Shown here piece after piece: positions 39,421-52,170 of a DNA stretch of 64,000 bases (position 1 is the first letter of the stretch; every line of letters starts with the position of its first letter). The stretch comes from Apoderus coryli (taxonomy: Eukaryota > Arthropoda > Insecta > Coleoptera > Attelabidae). Location: NCBI GenBank assembly GCA_911728435.2, contig OU452201.1:7378001-7442000 (forward strand), read 5' to 3'. The notes below the pieces were generated by a model. That model was not told the origin of the DNA. It was given only the letters and a program-made list of their open reading frames with translations, and did not search any database. Made by a program: the position numbers and the translations under genes.

Positions 39421-39889
39421 TTATGAATACAGATATCAGTATGAATCAAAAAACAAGTTGTTCAAGAAAGATTGGGCTTCAAAATGTTGCAAAAAAATAA
39501 TTATTCGGTCGTGAGTTTTTTCTACAGGGTGTTGAAAAGTTTAGAGTAAAATGTAACTTTTTGTTCACCCCTGTATAACAACAACTCCGTTCGAAATTTT
39601 TGAAGTTTCAATAACATGATGACAATAAAACGGCTGAAAACTCGAAAAAAAATTGTCAAAATTGATCCGATACTATGAAAGTTATTTAGGATTGATTTTG
39701 AACCAAATTTCCTTTGCCCGGTTAATATTGCGCGAGAAAAGTAAGAGTAAGGCTTCATGCCATTTAACTATGTTTTTCGTTAGAAATATTTTTAATTTAC
39801 TTGTATAATTGTGTTATAAATTTAAATTTTTCACAAGATGAACATAATATTGTATTGGTAATACTAAACCGTTTGTAAAACTTGTATAA

Positions 39890-39932
39890 GTCACTGAGGA
39901 TGAGAAAAATTGTTTGTCGAAACATATCTGAC
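39890..39932 (+). repeat. Hammerhead-like motif copy with compensated outer helix
   Basis: GTCA, CTGAGGAT, a weak hairpin (GA...TC), GAAACATATC, TGAC. The outer helix GTCA/TGAC replaces GCCA/TGGC of the 8.86-kb copy by a paired change. Confidence 0.5.
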
Positions 39933-41325
39933 GTAGGCATAATGCCTTGATATGGTAATATAATTATGTTTGTTTTGTGGAGCTGACGTTGTTTTGATTC
40001 TATACAAATAAATAAATAATTTATGTGCATTATTTTGTCTATATTATGAGGGCTTGAGAAATGGTACGGCAATAATTTTTACGGGCGGGAAAATGTTTCC
40101 CGTACTGTTATTCCTGTGTTTTAAATATATTTGAACCTACTGATTCTTAATATGCTTTTATCAACATCGGCCTACGTAAATCTTCTCTTTTTTTTTGAGA
40201 ATTTTAATTGGTTTTCGATGGTATATTAGATATTATAAGAAGTACAAGGCCTGTTCTCTTGAACTTATACAAACTTACCGGTTGTACATGAGTAGTGCAT
40301 ATAAAAAGGTGAATGGGTAGAGGAGAAAAAAAATACGGTGAATCGAGCATGAAATGCGATGCTTGTTTTTTAAATTTGTTTGACACATGTATAGAGACCA
40401 AATTACCATAGAGAAAATCATCATCATCATCACGTTTATTGTATATTGAATAGGAATTTTGTTCGGAGAAATAAATACGTATGCTGTAACGCCGATATAC
40501 AGGACGATCTAAAAATAATAAAATAAAACTTATTTACTCGAAAGAAAAGTTACAATTTTTTTATTGACAAAGCAATTACAAAATAGAAAAATCCCCTGTA
40601 CATATTTTCCTTTTTGGATCGGAATCTAAAAGGGAATATAATTTACCTAATTTAATAAAGGTAACCATAACAAAACATTAGTGAAGAGGATAGGTGAGCG
40701 CCCATAGATCTTTTAGAAATTGTGGTGACCCCTGTATCTACCACCTACCAGCACAATTGCTACTGTGTTGAAAAATTGACGCATCCAACTTCCTAAAGTG
40801 CAAAACGGCGTATTTTTTTATATGGAAGAAAAAACCACCTTTATATACTAATTTCCATTATCATTTATCTTTAAGACAGAGAAAGAGGGATGCAGAAAAA
40901 CTCTACGTTGGAAAACTGTCTACGACATGAACAAGAGCAAAGGAGAAAAATGTCGGGAAATTTGTTATCGTTAGTTTATGTATAGAGTCGTCTTTTGATG
41001 GTGTCATTAAACTTCTTTTTGACCAAACTCAAAAGTGACATTAACTCGTACGGGCATATTTTATTTTAACCGTATAGTAAATTTATATTTTTAGAACAGG
41101 TTTTCCCATGAATTTTAATTACTGCAAGGAAAACTGATACTCACAACAGGTTGTTTTTTTTAATAAAGCAACGGACAAAATTTTTAATTAAAGCTGTCAC
41201 TAAAAAATTGTTAACTGAGCTTTAAATTACTTTAGTTCATTTATTATCCAACAACTGTATATGAGTAAAAATAAAATAAATGTATAATTACTTAGATTAA
41301 GAATGGGTGCAAGTTTTTTAGGAAT

Positions 41326-41367
41326 GGCACTGATGATGAGAGTTTAGACTCTCGAAACATGTCTGGC
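41326..41367 (+). repeat. Hammerhead-like motif copy with a strong stem II
   Basis: GGCA, CTGATGAT, a perfect six-pair hairpin (GAGAGT, TTAG, ACTCTC), GAAACATGTC, TGGC. The box CTGATGA, GAAA and the GTC cleavage-site triplet are all present. The outer helix has one G-G mismatch, and one extra base sits between CTGATGA and stem II. Confidence 0.55.
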
Positions 41368-41808
41368 TGATTGAAAAAATTCTTAATATATTAAGACTCC
41401 GATATAGTAATGTCTTTGAAAATAAAACAATTCTTTAACCTTCAATATCATAACAGGTCTACTTCTGCGGTACCAAGAACCTACTTAGCTCAAATCTTGT
41501 ATTCCAAAATTCCGTAGGAAATCTGTAGAATAATTTCAGAGAATCTGAATGCAAAGTTAGGCTTCAAATAAATTAAAATGCATCAACTAAGTATTATATA
41601 GAAAATTTGAAGGTTCTTCCAGAAATAATGGACAGTTGGTTATACCTAAGCAACAACTAATGTTGAATAATTTTTTATCTGGCGTTTGCAGCTTGCAATG
41701 AGAAATAACAATGCATTGTGGCAGTGTGTAGTTTGTGTTGTCTTTAAATTAAATATCTCACTGTAGCACTGCACACAGAAAAGCGTTAGAAAGAGATTGC
41801 TACTATAT

Positions 41809-41884
41809 GTGCCACGGTATTTCAATTGGTAGAACACCTGACTGGCAATCGGGAGATCTAGGGTTCGATTCCCTTTTGTGACAC
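41809..41884 (+). other. tRNA-like sequence, probably a SINE head or tRNA pseudogene
   Basis: The 76-nt stretch folds roughly as a tRNA. The acceptor pairs GTGCCAC with GTGACAC (six of seven). The anticodon arm is CCTGA/TCGGG with loop CTGGCAA (anticodon position GGC), and there is an intact T loop/B box (GGGTTCGATTCCC). The D arm and the first T-stem pair are imperfect and the acceptor has a mismatch, so a working tRNA gene is unlikely. Following sequence is AT-rich without a clear SINE body. Confidence 0.45.
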
Positions 41885-43712
41885 GGAATTTTCTTCAGTT
41901 CGTAAACAATATTAGTTTATTTCACTTTTCTATATTTATATGCCCTTAAAATATATATATAGTATTCATAAATAGAGTCTGAAAAATATAGGCGAAAAAC
42001 TTTTGGCATTGTTAAAACATGATGAAATAATGTTACAAAATACCGTATTCCGTAGTTAATCACATTTCAATCAAGTACATTTTAACCACGTTAGCAAACG
42101 AAAATTTCATCAACCTTAATATAAATAGTCCTCGCCAACTTATGTAAATAAGTAAGCTTTTAATGATAAATAACAAAATTATTAGGCATAAAAATGCGAC
42201 ATTTGATTTTACACTCTGTAATTTGAAAACCACTGTAGATATTTTTCCTTTCAAAGAAGAATATAAAAGAGAATACAATATAAGATTTTTTTTTCTCTAA
42301 GGAAACCGTGGAATTAATTGTAACCCTGTATATTTTATTAAATCATTGAAAACTTAATCATCAGAAAATTTCTCCTTATTTTGACGAATTGTATAATTTC
42401 TTGGTGAGACTATTAACAGGGCTATTATAAAATATAAAAATCTATAAAATTAAATAATATAGGTACAATGTACACAATTTATTTTGATGTCACAATAAAT
42501 ATTTTTATTACGATAAATTAACCCAGATTGTTGTAACAACGCTTTGTATCTCCGCTGGCTATTCCCTACCATACGTATTATGCATTCGAAACAAACAAAC
42601 AAAAAAATATTTAATTTGTAACCCTTGTGTGTTTGGTGCGGTCTCTCCTAGCCAGCGCGAGCGTTATTAAATTATTTTTACGACTTTTGACACGTTGTGC
42701 ACGCGGTCAAAGCGTAATAATTTCGCCCATTGTCTTGTGTAATAGCTTACATACAATAGCAGCATTTGAAATGATATCAGAGGAATTAGTCTGATGTGGA
42801 AAACTATATAGGGTGTTGCAACATATTAACTTACACTGATTTGATTTGAGATTAACCTGTAACAAGACACCACGCCACTGGTATTATGGATACTAGTTTT
42901 TTTTGTTGTTTTTACGGTACTCTTTAATGAAAGAAAACTTCTTCCAATGAAACTGTCCCGCAAAAAGATAACTTTTAAAGAAACATAAAAAAACATGCTT
43001 TAAAAGAAAATTCTCCATGAACTGAACCATAAACAAGAAAAAACTGAAAACAATCAATTTTATACGAAAAACAATGCATCTGATACGAGAATAAATGCAT
43101 TCTGTCCAAAAAATCCTGTCCTTTCCAAAAAAAAAAAAATCCCGATGGCAGCCAGTCGGAAAAGTAGATTTTTGATTTATGTATTTTTTATTTATACTTA
43201 GTCTACCACTGACACCCACTATTAATAAACAAATAATGGAATATTCTGACATTCGCCAAATATAACCAAAGTGTCATATTGACAGTTATTTTAACTGAAA
43301 TACCCATTATACTATAATACATACGTAAGAACGGTCTTATTGTTATTTCACAGGTGTTTATTTGTCAAAATAATTACAGGTATAGCGGGTGATGATATTT
43401 TTTTGATTTTTTGTTACTTTATATTGACTTACATTTACTTAAATATGCCAGCGATGAAAAAACTCTCCAAATAAATATTGTAGAGATTTAAGTGCTCTAT
43501 CATTTGATATATAACATCGGTATTTTCTATTAACAACGAAAAAAATATGATTTTTTTAAAACTTTGACAGGCCGCCATTCTGAAACTAGCTCTCCGATTT
43601 CAATCGCCAACGAACTCACGCGATTCCATGACCTAGCCGATTTTTTAACCAAATTTTGTTTCGATTGGTCAAAAAATGCGGCCTAGAACGTGACGCAAAG
43701 TTTCTATATCCC

Positions 43713-43744
43713 ATATATATATATATATATATATAGATATATAA
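43713..43744. repeat. (TA)n microsatellite in the retroelement leader
   Basis: About twelve TA units with one interruption (GATATATA). Confidence 0.85.
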
Positions 43745-43958
43745 ACTTTTGAACTGAGATCATTTTTAGGATCCAGGGGTCATAAAATGAAGTACTGCAT
43801 AAAAATTTTTCAAAATTTCGGTTGTGTCGATCTCCTGAATAGTTAGATTTTTTTTTAAAATCTACTAAAAACTAATCTTGTTCATAAAAAATTAATCCTG
43901 GTCATACAAAAACCAATCTAATTCATAAAAAAACTGATCCTACCGACTGCGCCAATTT

Positions 43959-44666
43959 TGTAACCATTTTGAATTAGCGGGTATTATTTACATTCAGAAA
44001 GAATACTAATTTTATAGCTCAATCCAAATGAATCCCAATATGCTATTCAAATTCTTACTGGTTCGATTCAAGTTTTACGAGCGGCTTGTAATTCAAGTTT
44101 AAATTAAAGAAGAACAACCAAAGAATATCAACTTTATTAATCTGTATTAAAGTAATGAAAAATTACTCACCTTTTATAATCCTGGATCTCTGTCGGTCAC
44201 CCACTTTGTATTTAAATGAAAATTATTAATTAATCTGTTCACCAACATAACGAAAACTTTATTAGAAATAAAACGCAAAAGTTTGGGCTCAAAACAACTA
44301 ATTTAATAATTAAAACTAATAAAGAAAATGAATAGCAACAAAGAAATAAATATGTATAAATAAAAAAAGAATAAAACACTTAAACGAGAATGAAAATTTA
44401 GAAGAAAATCTTAGTCATTACTTGTACAACTTAAAATAGGAAAATTAATATAATTAGGAATAATTATATTAATTCCTATTCCTAATTCCTAACTCATAAA
44501 CAAACACAATATTTTCGACAAGAAAAAGGTTCTTCTTTTAGGTAACAATACTACTACAGATGTATGATATTTACAAAAATATTATATCTCCCAAACTAAG
44601 AGAAAATATCTATATTAAAAACCTCAACTAGTATCCATAATACCAGTGGCGTGGTGTCTTGTTACA
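43959..44666 (-). repeat. LTR of 708 bp (TGTAAC...GTTACA)
   Basis: Starts TGTAACAAG and ends GGTTACA on the minus strand, immediately before the primer-binding site. It contains a perfect 13-bp hairpin (ATTAATATAATTA, GGAA, complement) at about 44445-44474. Confidence 0.65.
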
Positions 44667-45318
44667 AACCTATACAGTGTGCCATAATTAATGGTACACA
44701 GTAAAACTGCAGAATCCTTGGGTGAAAATATTGAGATTTGGCCAATCTTAGAAAGACTATAATTGGGACACCCTGTACGTATCTAAAAAGCAAAAAGGAA
44801 AGGGTTCACGTAAATTTGTATTTCTGTCACACTGTATTATGTATGAATAATTATATTTACAGAAATAATCTCGGCATTGAACTTTCATGAGATGTAACCA
44901 ACATATTCTATAATATCTCATTTGATTCTATTATGACAGTTTAACATTCAATTGCCACTAATTGGTTGTGTCACAATTACAGCCAATATAAGTGTATATA
45001 ATTCTTCATTTGGAATGTTAATTGATTTACGATTGCCAGTGTTACGTTTGTTGAACTCCACACCTAATCATTCTCATCAATAAATTAATCAAACAGGAAC
45101 GTGAAGTGAATAATCTTTCGACATCTCGAATTAAGCAAATGAAGTTTATTTTATGTTTATTCGAATACTTTCGTTCAGGCATCATTATTTTTTTATTAAT
45201 TGCTCATAGTAATTATAATAATGAAATAACTAAATTGGTTCTTGTGTATCGCAACATTCACTTTGTTAGTTTAAGTTTAAAGGATGCATGGGTACATGAA
45301 CACATAATTCGATATATA

Positions 45319-45948
45319 CAGGGTGTTAGTAAATAAGTGCGACAAACTTCAAGAGGTAATTCTGAATGAAAAAATAATGGCAGTTTGTTATATAAACACA
45401 TGTCCGCAAATGTTTCGTTTTCTCCTGCTAAACAGTTAAAGTTTTTCTTAAAAACTAAAGATTTATTGATTGCTCTGAAACCGGTTGAGATATGCAAATG
45501 AAATTTAGTGGGTTTTAAGAGGTAGTTATTGTGCATTTTTTGACATGTAATTAAAAAATTTATGTTCATCAGTGGCGCGCATACGGGTAATGATCTCAAT
45601 TTTTTTGAAATTTTTCAAATTAAAAATCATTTTGGAATTCGTCGTTCAATTTGTGATAAAAAATCTTTCTTGCTTTTTTATCGTAGGGGGCATTTGTGCA
45701 AAAAAATAAAAAATCTCGCGGCGACGCTAGTAGGCTACTGTGAACATTCTGTTAAATACGAATATTTCAACGAAATGTCAAATTAACGTTTCTTTATTAT
45801 TAGTGTTATTTTCTCTTATTGTAACTTTAACACCCCGTATCTCAGAAAACGAAGAATTCGCGGACATATGTTTATATAGCAAACTGTCAGTATTTTTTCA
45901 TGCAGAATTACCCCCTGAAGTTTGTCGCAGTTATTTACTAACACCGTG
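45319..45948. mobile_element. 630-bp MITE with TIRs of about 106 bp
   Basis: The left end CAGGGTGTTAGTAAATAAGT and the right end, its near-complement, are flanked by TA on both sides (45317-45318 and 45949-45950). The inverted repeats match at roughly 85-90% for about 106 bp, through GCGACAAACTTCA, GGTAATTCTG and the CGTTTTCT boundary. There is no transposase. The overlapping open frames at 45258-45599, 45562-45786 and 45740-45967 are by-products of this element. A Tc1/mariner-type non-autonomous element by termini and TA target. Confidence 0.8.
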
Positions 45949-46041
45949 TATATATGTCCACGGATAGAGCTTGGAAGAAGAAAAACTTTTTTATTTGTAG
46001 ATTTAGAACAAAAAGTCATTCTTTATAAAACCGTCTGCTTG

Positions 46042-46337
46042 TGTCGAAACTACAATTTCGGATACCAAAATTACGATTACTATACAGGGTATATCAAAAT
46101 TACAATTTTTATGGATTTTAATTTTTTTGTTTTTTGTTATTTTTATTATTTTTAGTAGCTATGAAGTTAACCACTTTGAGAAAAAGGTTTATTAGTTTTT
46201 TTTTTGCACAATTGGTGTAATTACATCACGGTTTTGAAAATATTTTCATAAAATTTTAAAAAAAACAAAAAAATGTTATTTTTGATATACCCTGTATAGT
46301 AATCGTAAATTTGGTATCCGAAATTGTAGTTTCGACA
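46042..46337. mobile_element. Palindromic element with arms of about 65 bp
   Basis: The arms 46042-46106 and 46272-46337 are inverted copies with very few differences (TGTCGAAACTACAATTTCGG against CCGAAATTGTAGTTTCGACA, then GATACCAAA and TACGATTACTATACAGGGTA). A CAGGGTATATC terminus sits inside each arm rather than at its end. Either a TIR element inserted into a palindrome, or the palindrome is the larger unit. No coding sequence. Confidence 0.75.
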
Positions 46338-48831
46338 ATATACTTTTCGATAAACCCTTATACGAATGCCAGACAGCTTATTAACAAACAAATCATACTG
46401 TTAATTACGTATACCTAAATGTATTCCAGAGTACACATACATACATAATACGGCGGCGGCCGACCACGTTCTAAGTATAACTTAATTAGCTTTCTTGATA
46501 AATTAGATTCAAGTTATTAACGATGTCGGTGGCACAAGAATGCGTCTTTAAAATGCAGTAAACCACAATATTATACAACAATTAACGTGATAATTGGACA
46601 TGAACAGGGACGTTTGCTTGTAAATACAATCCATATTTAAGTTAGTAAGTCGGCTGTAGCTAGTATTCAATAAGAGGATAAAACAGGAACTCGGTATAGG
46701 CATAATTGCTTTTTTTATGGTTGAAGATAAACCCTACCCCCAAAACAAATCATTTTAGTGATGGGAGGCATGTGAAGCAAGAAATATCATATCAAACCAA
46801 TCTTGTAACATGACTAACTTAACTAAATTTGGTACAGTTTTTAATATGATTCGGCAGAGCATTATAAATAAGAATCTCAGACTATGTAGGTGACTTTTTT
46901 TGGTCGCGAGATACATACAGTGTGTCCGTTATTTTCTGTAATTCCGAAAATAATATTTAATGAATTTTTCATGATATATTTTCTCAATATAGACTCAAAG
47001 TTACCACAAAACTGTTCTTTCCTACGCGTTCAGTAAATTCACATGCCTCTACGTGTTTTGGCTTCTATAGGTATACACTTTTGGGATTAACAGGCATTTG
47101 TCACACGGTATTTATATTATTTGTGAAGCAATTTATCTACGAGTGTTGCTCAAGCATAGCATAGCACATTTAACCCTTCTAATTTTCACAAGTAGTTACC
47201 TACTAAAACAATGGTGTTCTTATGTCATATAGAAAGCAAAGGGCTTAGGGTGCTAAAAAAAATGAACACCCCTTTTAACTAACTATGATGCAGGACCCAC
47301 TATAAATTTTACTTGTATTGTATACCTCTCGACTACTACAATTCCACAGAAAACAAAAGCGGACAAAGTACGATTGCCGTTTTTTTTTTATTTCATATAT
47401 TCACACGTTTTTCAGATTCGTTATTAATTTATTCAACTGGTGTTTTTTGTGTTGTACATTTTGCAGCTGTACATTTTACAGACGATATGTTCATTAAACG
47501 AACATGCATCTCCATACAGTTGTCATTATATCAGTATCGATTGGTTATGTCTTTTTTGGATCAGTTTATCCTTTTGAAATAGGGATATACCTACTGAATT
47601 TTTATTAATGAACTTATTATGATCTATATAAAATAATGAATTCATATAATTAAAACTAGAAATTACACACAATTTAAATTTTACAAGGATGCATTCCACA
47701 AATAGTTTAAAGAAGTTTGTAGTCAACTTTAAACTTTAATTTGCCGGGAGTACGACTATTATTGCAACTGGCGTAAAATTGGAAAATATTTTCTGCAGTC
47801 AGATAATATATACCTGCTACCATATGGGTAACGTAGCCAATGCCGCATATTGTATACTTTTGCGTTTATATTTTTGTAAATATTTTTTTTTTCATACCGG
47901 TCAACTTGGATGATTACTTCTGTCAATGACAGATACAGGTGAAAATATAATATGAAAAGGTGGAATAACATTCTCGTTAATGTTCCCAATTTGATATTTT
48001 ATGTACAGTGTGTCTGCCTAAAATCTCTTTTGGTTCTTGTACGACGCCAGTCATAAATGTGTTATGGTATATAATTTTTTTAATACGAGGACTACCTTTT
48101 AATTTTTTACGAACGACCACTAGATGGTGCTTTTTTACATGTCGCCAAATATCAGCTATTTTCCTTCACGTCTTATAAACGCATATTTGTTTTAAAATTT
48201 TGCTTCAACCTTTTTTTTTCAATAACAAAAGTTGCTTCACACAAAATGCTATAACTGACGAATCAAAAGTCAGATTGCTGTCAAATTTACACACGTATCT
48301 TTTGAAGGTTTGTACTAAATAAAAATCATATGGACGAAAATCTAGTAACGCCATCTATGTGTCATCCTATGGCTTTTTTGAATGACCTACCACGTTATCC
48401 TTATCCAGATTTTTGCCAAATTTCATGTTTTGAAATCAAAACCGTTTCCGAATAAATTACGATAAAAACTTTAAATGTCCCTTAATGATACTACCTGCGA
48501 CAAAATCAATTCTCCAGGATTTTTAATGTACCACGGAGGTTAAATCCTTCAATTTTAATTAACAATGCAACAACCTGTATATTTCGAATAAAATTTATGT
48601 TCGAAAAAGCAGCAAAAGCATTTTTCAAATTAGTGTATTTGGATGTCAAAAACTATTACCAGTTATAAAAAGATAACAAATCTCATTCGATATACGAGAA
48701 GATCTTTTATTTAAATAATCAAAATGCGTGTAACATGTACATGCAGTCATTCCGACCTACACAAAATGCCCCATAATGGAAGCAATGTGCAGTAAAATAA
48801 TAGAATTTGTTCCATAAAATCGAATATTTAA

Positions 48832-49206
48832 CGAACATTAAGGAAATCTTCAACATCCTATGCTATAAGATTAGAATCAATAATAAACAAATTAGATATA
48901 GATATTATCCCTCCGATTACCAGTCTAACGACTATGTTAAAGATAGCAACTTTCAACGGCACAATTCGATATAGTCGACGCGAAATAAGAATTCTCAAAA
49001 CCGAATGCTTATATAATACAGTAAATCGAGACTGGATGGATAACGCTGAAGATTTCGAAAATATACACTACAAATCTAATGAAATTTACGAGCTATTAAA
49101 TAATGAAGTATGGATTTGCTCGTTTTCCTTAAGCCGTTATAATAATAATCTTTTCGGTTCAAACCAAAGGAACATGATCCCCAGGCCTATTTGGTATATA
49201 CCTTAG
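48832..49206 (+). other. Unrecognised open stretch of 125 codons
   Basis: A plus-strand frame stays open from 48832 to the stop at 49204-49206. The first ATG is at 48934, leaving 90 residues. The protein is charged, without membrane segments or cysteine motifs, and I recognise no family. It could be a transposon remnant, an exon, or chance. No Kozak-like context, partner exon or conserved motif supports a gene. Confidence 0.2.
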
Positions 49207-51539
49207 GTCAAATGCATCCCTATTTCCGTCGATGAGTGCGTAGAGTGGGGATAGAATAGAGCTTCCATGACAGCTAAACAGGCAAATCTCCAAAATATAA
49301 CGGCTATATAATTTTATCCAGTTGTACTTTGCGGACAATTCTTGAGTCTAAAAGAATCCGAAGTTGTTGAATTACTGCTGATTTCTAGCGGACTACGCTT
49401 TAGTAATTCAGTTCACCAATACTTCCACGATTCAATTGAGAGCTTTTTGAGCAGACACGAAGCATGCGAATGCATACTAGTTCCCTAATATTTTTTATAT
49501 TTTTTTCTTATGGAATCGACTAGCTTTTGTTGAAACTATTTTCTTAGTTTCTAATAAAACATTTTTTTTATAACTTTGCAGTTTTACTTATGCAAATGAA
49601 TTTTTCATCAACCTGTTATATTCACCAAAAATCGAGAATAAAAAACGAATGATTTAAGGTATCTACCAAGATGGAACTAATACAAGTTATTTAATTTTTA
49701 TCTTGGGAATCCTTATGCCTTACCAAATATACCTGGAGAGCCACTACTCTATTTGGTTAAAACATTTTCAATGTTTTTATCGAGATTTTAAGATATACTT
49801 AGCTGTTCAGTTAAAGTATTAAAAGATTATTCGTAAATGCCACTCATGCATTTTTTCCAAACATTATTTCTTATCACGTTGTGGCATCTTAATAAACGCC
49901 GTACCACTCATGTTTACTATATTACATTATAAAATGTTTATCAATGGCTTTTATCTCTATATATGCATGCGAAAGCCTGGATAGGTCTGATCGTAAAAGT
50001 TATTTGTTTAAAATTATTTATGGATATGATGGTGGTATAAGCAAAACAAAACGAAAAAGAAACTACTTACATGAAGTAAGGTTATAAGATATATACACCA
50101 ATAGGATAATGCTTAATAAACACTATCTCCGGTTTTGGACATCCTGAACTTTTTATTTTATGTTCTTGAACCTCGTATATCATTTTTTTTTAATAATTTT
50201 CTTGAGATGTTTGTTATATAACACATACAATAAAGTTACACTACATAACATTTAACTAGAATCTAAATAATTACATATTTATGCATGAATAACAACGAGG
50301 AAAACAAAAAGCATGCCGAAACGTCGTAACAAACAGAAAAAAACTAAATTAAATAATAATAATAAGATATAAAACATTTAAAATCAAATTGATGAAGAAC
50401 CCCAAGAAAATCAATAAAAAAATTTAATAATTTAGAGAAGAAGGTAGGGATTCTTCGTATTTATCAAACTTGAAATCTCATCTCTTTATAATAACTTGTC
50501 AAAAATAGATAGTTAGTACCAACTATTTATTTCGCAAATTACGTTCGAATAATAATCTCATTATGTAGCAGTCAATCTATGTCCAAATTATAACACTATA
50601 ATTCATTGCACTGCTCTTATACAGTACAATTGTGATTTTTCTATGCAGCGACATTTTCGAAATTCGAACTTTTTAATTACCAACCACTTTTTGTACGTTT
50701 TACGTTTTTTTTCCATTTTTTTTTTTGAGTATGTCTCTGAGGAATGTAATTAAAGAGCCGATAATTAAAAAACTTTTTTCGCTGTCTTTTGTTCTAACCG
50801 GAAAAAGGGTAAAAGATCAAGCTTAGATTGTATAACGGGCCACTAATTTAAATTTACGCTACGTCAACTTCTGTACATCAACTAATTTTATAGAGTTGGA
50901 TTTTAAAATGATATGAAGAATAGGCATGAAACACTATTGTACAAAATACAGCTGACTATTTTACAAATTATATGAGACCCAAAATAATAAAAAATTGTCA
51001 GTAACGCGAAAGAATTTTAAGTAAATTTATTTCTGACATTATTTTTACAGATATAAAAAAATTAAGACCACTTACTTTTTGAGGAGAATAATTGTAGCAG
51101 GCTGTTTTTTACTAAAAAAAAATTTGTGGACTGTATTTTTATTTTTAAAATTCGTGAAAATGGGAAAGCCTAGCTTGGTTTTCTTCTTTTCGTGCGTTGA
51201 GGGCCCTCCTCTCCAATTCCAGTGCGTAATACAATAATTGTCACAAAATTCCTCAAAATTAGACACACTTCACCTTTAACTTTATGAAAATTAATTTTAA
51301 TGCCCGATCGGCGCGGTTTATAGTCGACTACTACTTTTTAGGAGAGTATACGTCGAATCTGCAATTTCTTATCGCGCAAAGTAAAAAAATAACAAAAGTT
51401 TTAACTGTAAAACTGTATATCAATAGTGAATATACAGGGAGACCAAAATAAAAATTCTTATTATAGAGAGAATATTATAGAGTAAATATTACAATTAATT
51501 AAACAATAATAATTAGGAAAGAGGGAATGTAACAAAAAT

Positions 51540-52170
51540 ATAGAGTGTACAAATTTTAACTAGGACGTTTCGTTTCTGAAATGCCATTTTCAATTCAAAA
51601 ATAGGTGGTATATCACACGTAATGGGTTAAACAAGTTTTCAGTGTTTTTACCTGTTACGTATTCAGGGCTTTACAACAAAGATGAACTTAGATAAAATAA
51701 ATAATATGACAAAAATAAAATCTATTAATGTGAGAAAATACAGAAGCAAAAAATTCTATCTATTTCGGGCACTAATAAAGTTTATGGCAAATACGTGAGT
51801 AAAATTCAACAAATGTATTTGAAAAGGATATTTTTTACAAAAAAACGCAACATGAAAAGAACTCAATATCCTGATAACCGTTGACTTTTGGTACCTTTTA
51901 TACACTGTGTCCAAGATAAAAATGGGATAGCATTAAACATCTTTTAAATGCTGTTTTCAAAATTACACTAAGTTTAGCCGTTTTTTGTAAAAACGATTTT
52001 TACCGTTTACAAATTTTCACTACGACGTTTAATTTTTGATAAACCATCACCAACTTTGGTTTTTTAAATACGGCCTTGGATTTTTTATTGTGAAATTTAG
52101 CTATTTTCAAGACAAAAATAGGTGGTGTATCAGACGTAATAGTTTAAACAAGTTTTCAGTGAATCGCCAT
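51540..52170. repeat. Diverged direct repeats around ACAAGTTTTCAGTG
   Basis: The segments 51580-51650 and 52105-52170 share AAAAATAGGTGGT, ATCA(C/G)ACGTAAT and TTAAACAAGTTTTCAGTG in the same orientation, about 520 bp apart. Possibly two fragments of one dispersed repeat. A TACACTGTGTCC terminus-like sequence lies at about 51901. Confidence 0.5.

Larger units (their letters stand above)
42858..44666 (-). mobile_element. Rearranged LTR retroelement with inverted LTR ends and a 4-bp target duplication
   Basis: Flanked by the direct repeat AACC (42854-42857 and 44667-44670), the usual target-site size for gypsy-type elements. Both termini begin TGTAACAAGACACCACGCC reading inward and are identical for 41 bp. 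The right part, read on the minus strand, is a full LTR (44666-43959), then a primer-binding site TGGCGCAGTCGGTAGGAT (43954-43937) and leader-like sequence. The left part (42858-42898) is only the first 41 bp of the LTR, in opposite orientation. No gag, pol or env coding sequence was recognised, and the open frame 42893-43252 (minus) has no recognisable domain. Confidence 0.7.

Noticed and set aside
41809..41884. Functional tRNA gene
   Set aside because: Acceptor mismatch, weak D arm and imperfect T stem; better explained as a tRNA-derived repeat or pseudogene.
42893..43252. Minus-strand ORF of 119 codons inside the LTR element
   Set aside because: No gag, protease or envelope motif; Phe/Lys-rich translation of A/T runs.
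50305..50335. Hammerhead-like GCCGAAACGTCG
   Set aside because: The CTGATGA box is unrecognisable (CGAGGAAA), so the match rests on GAAACGTC alone.
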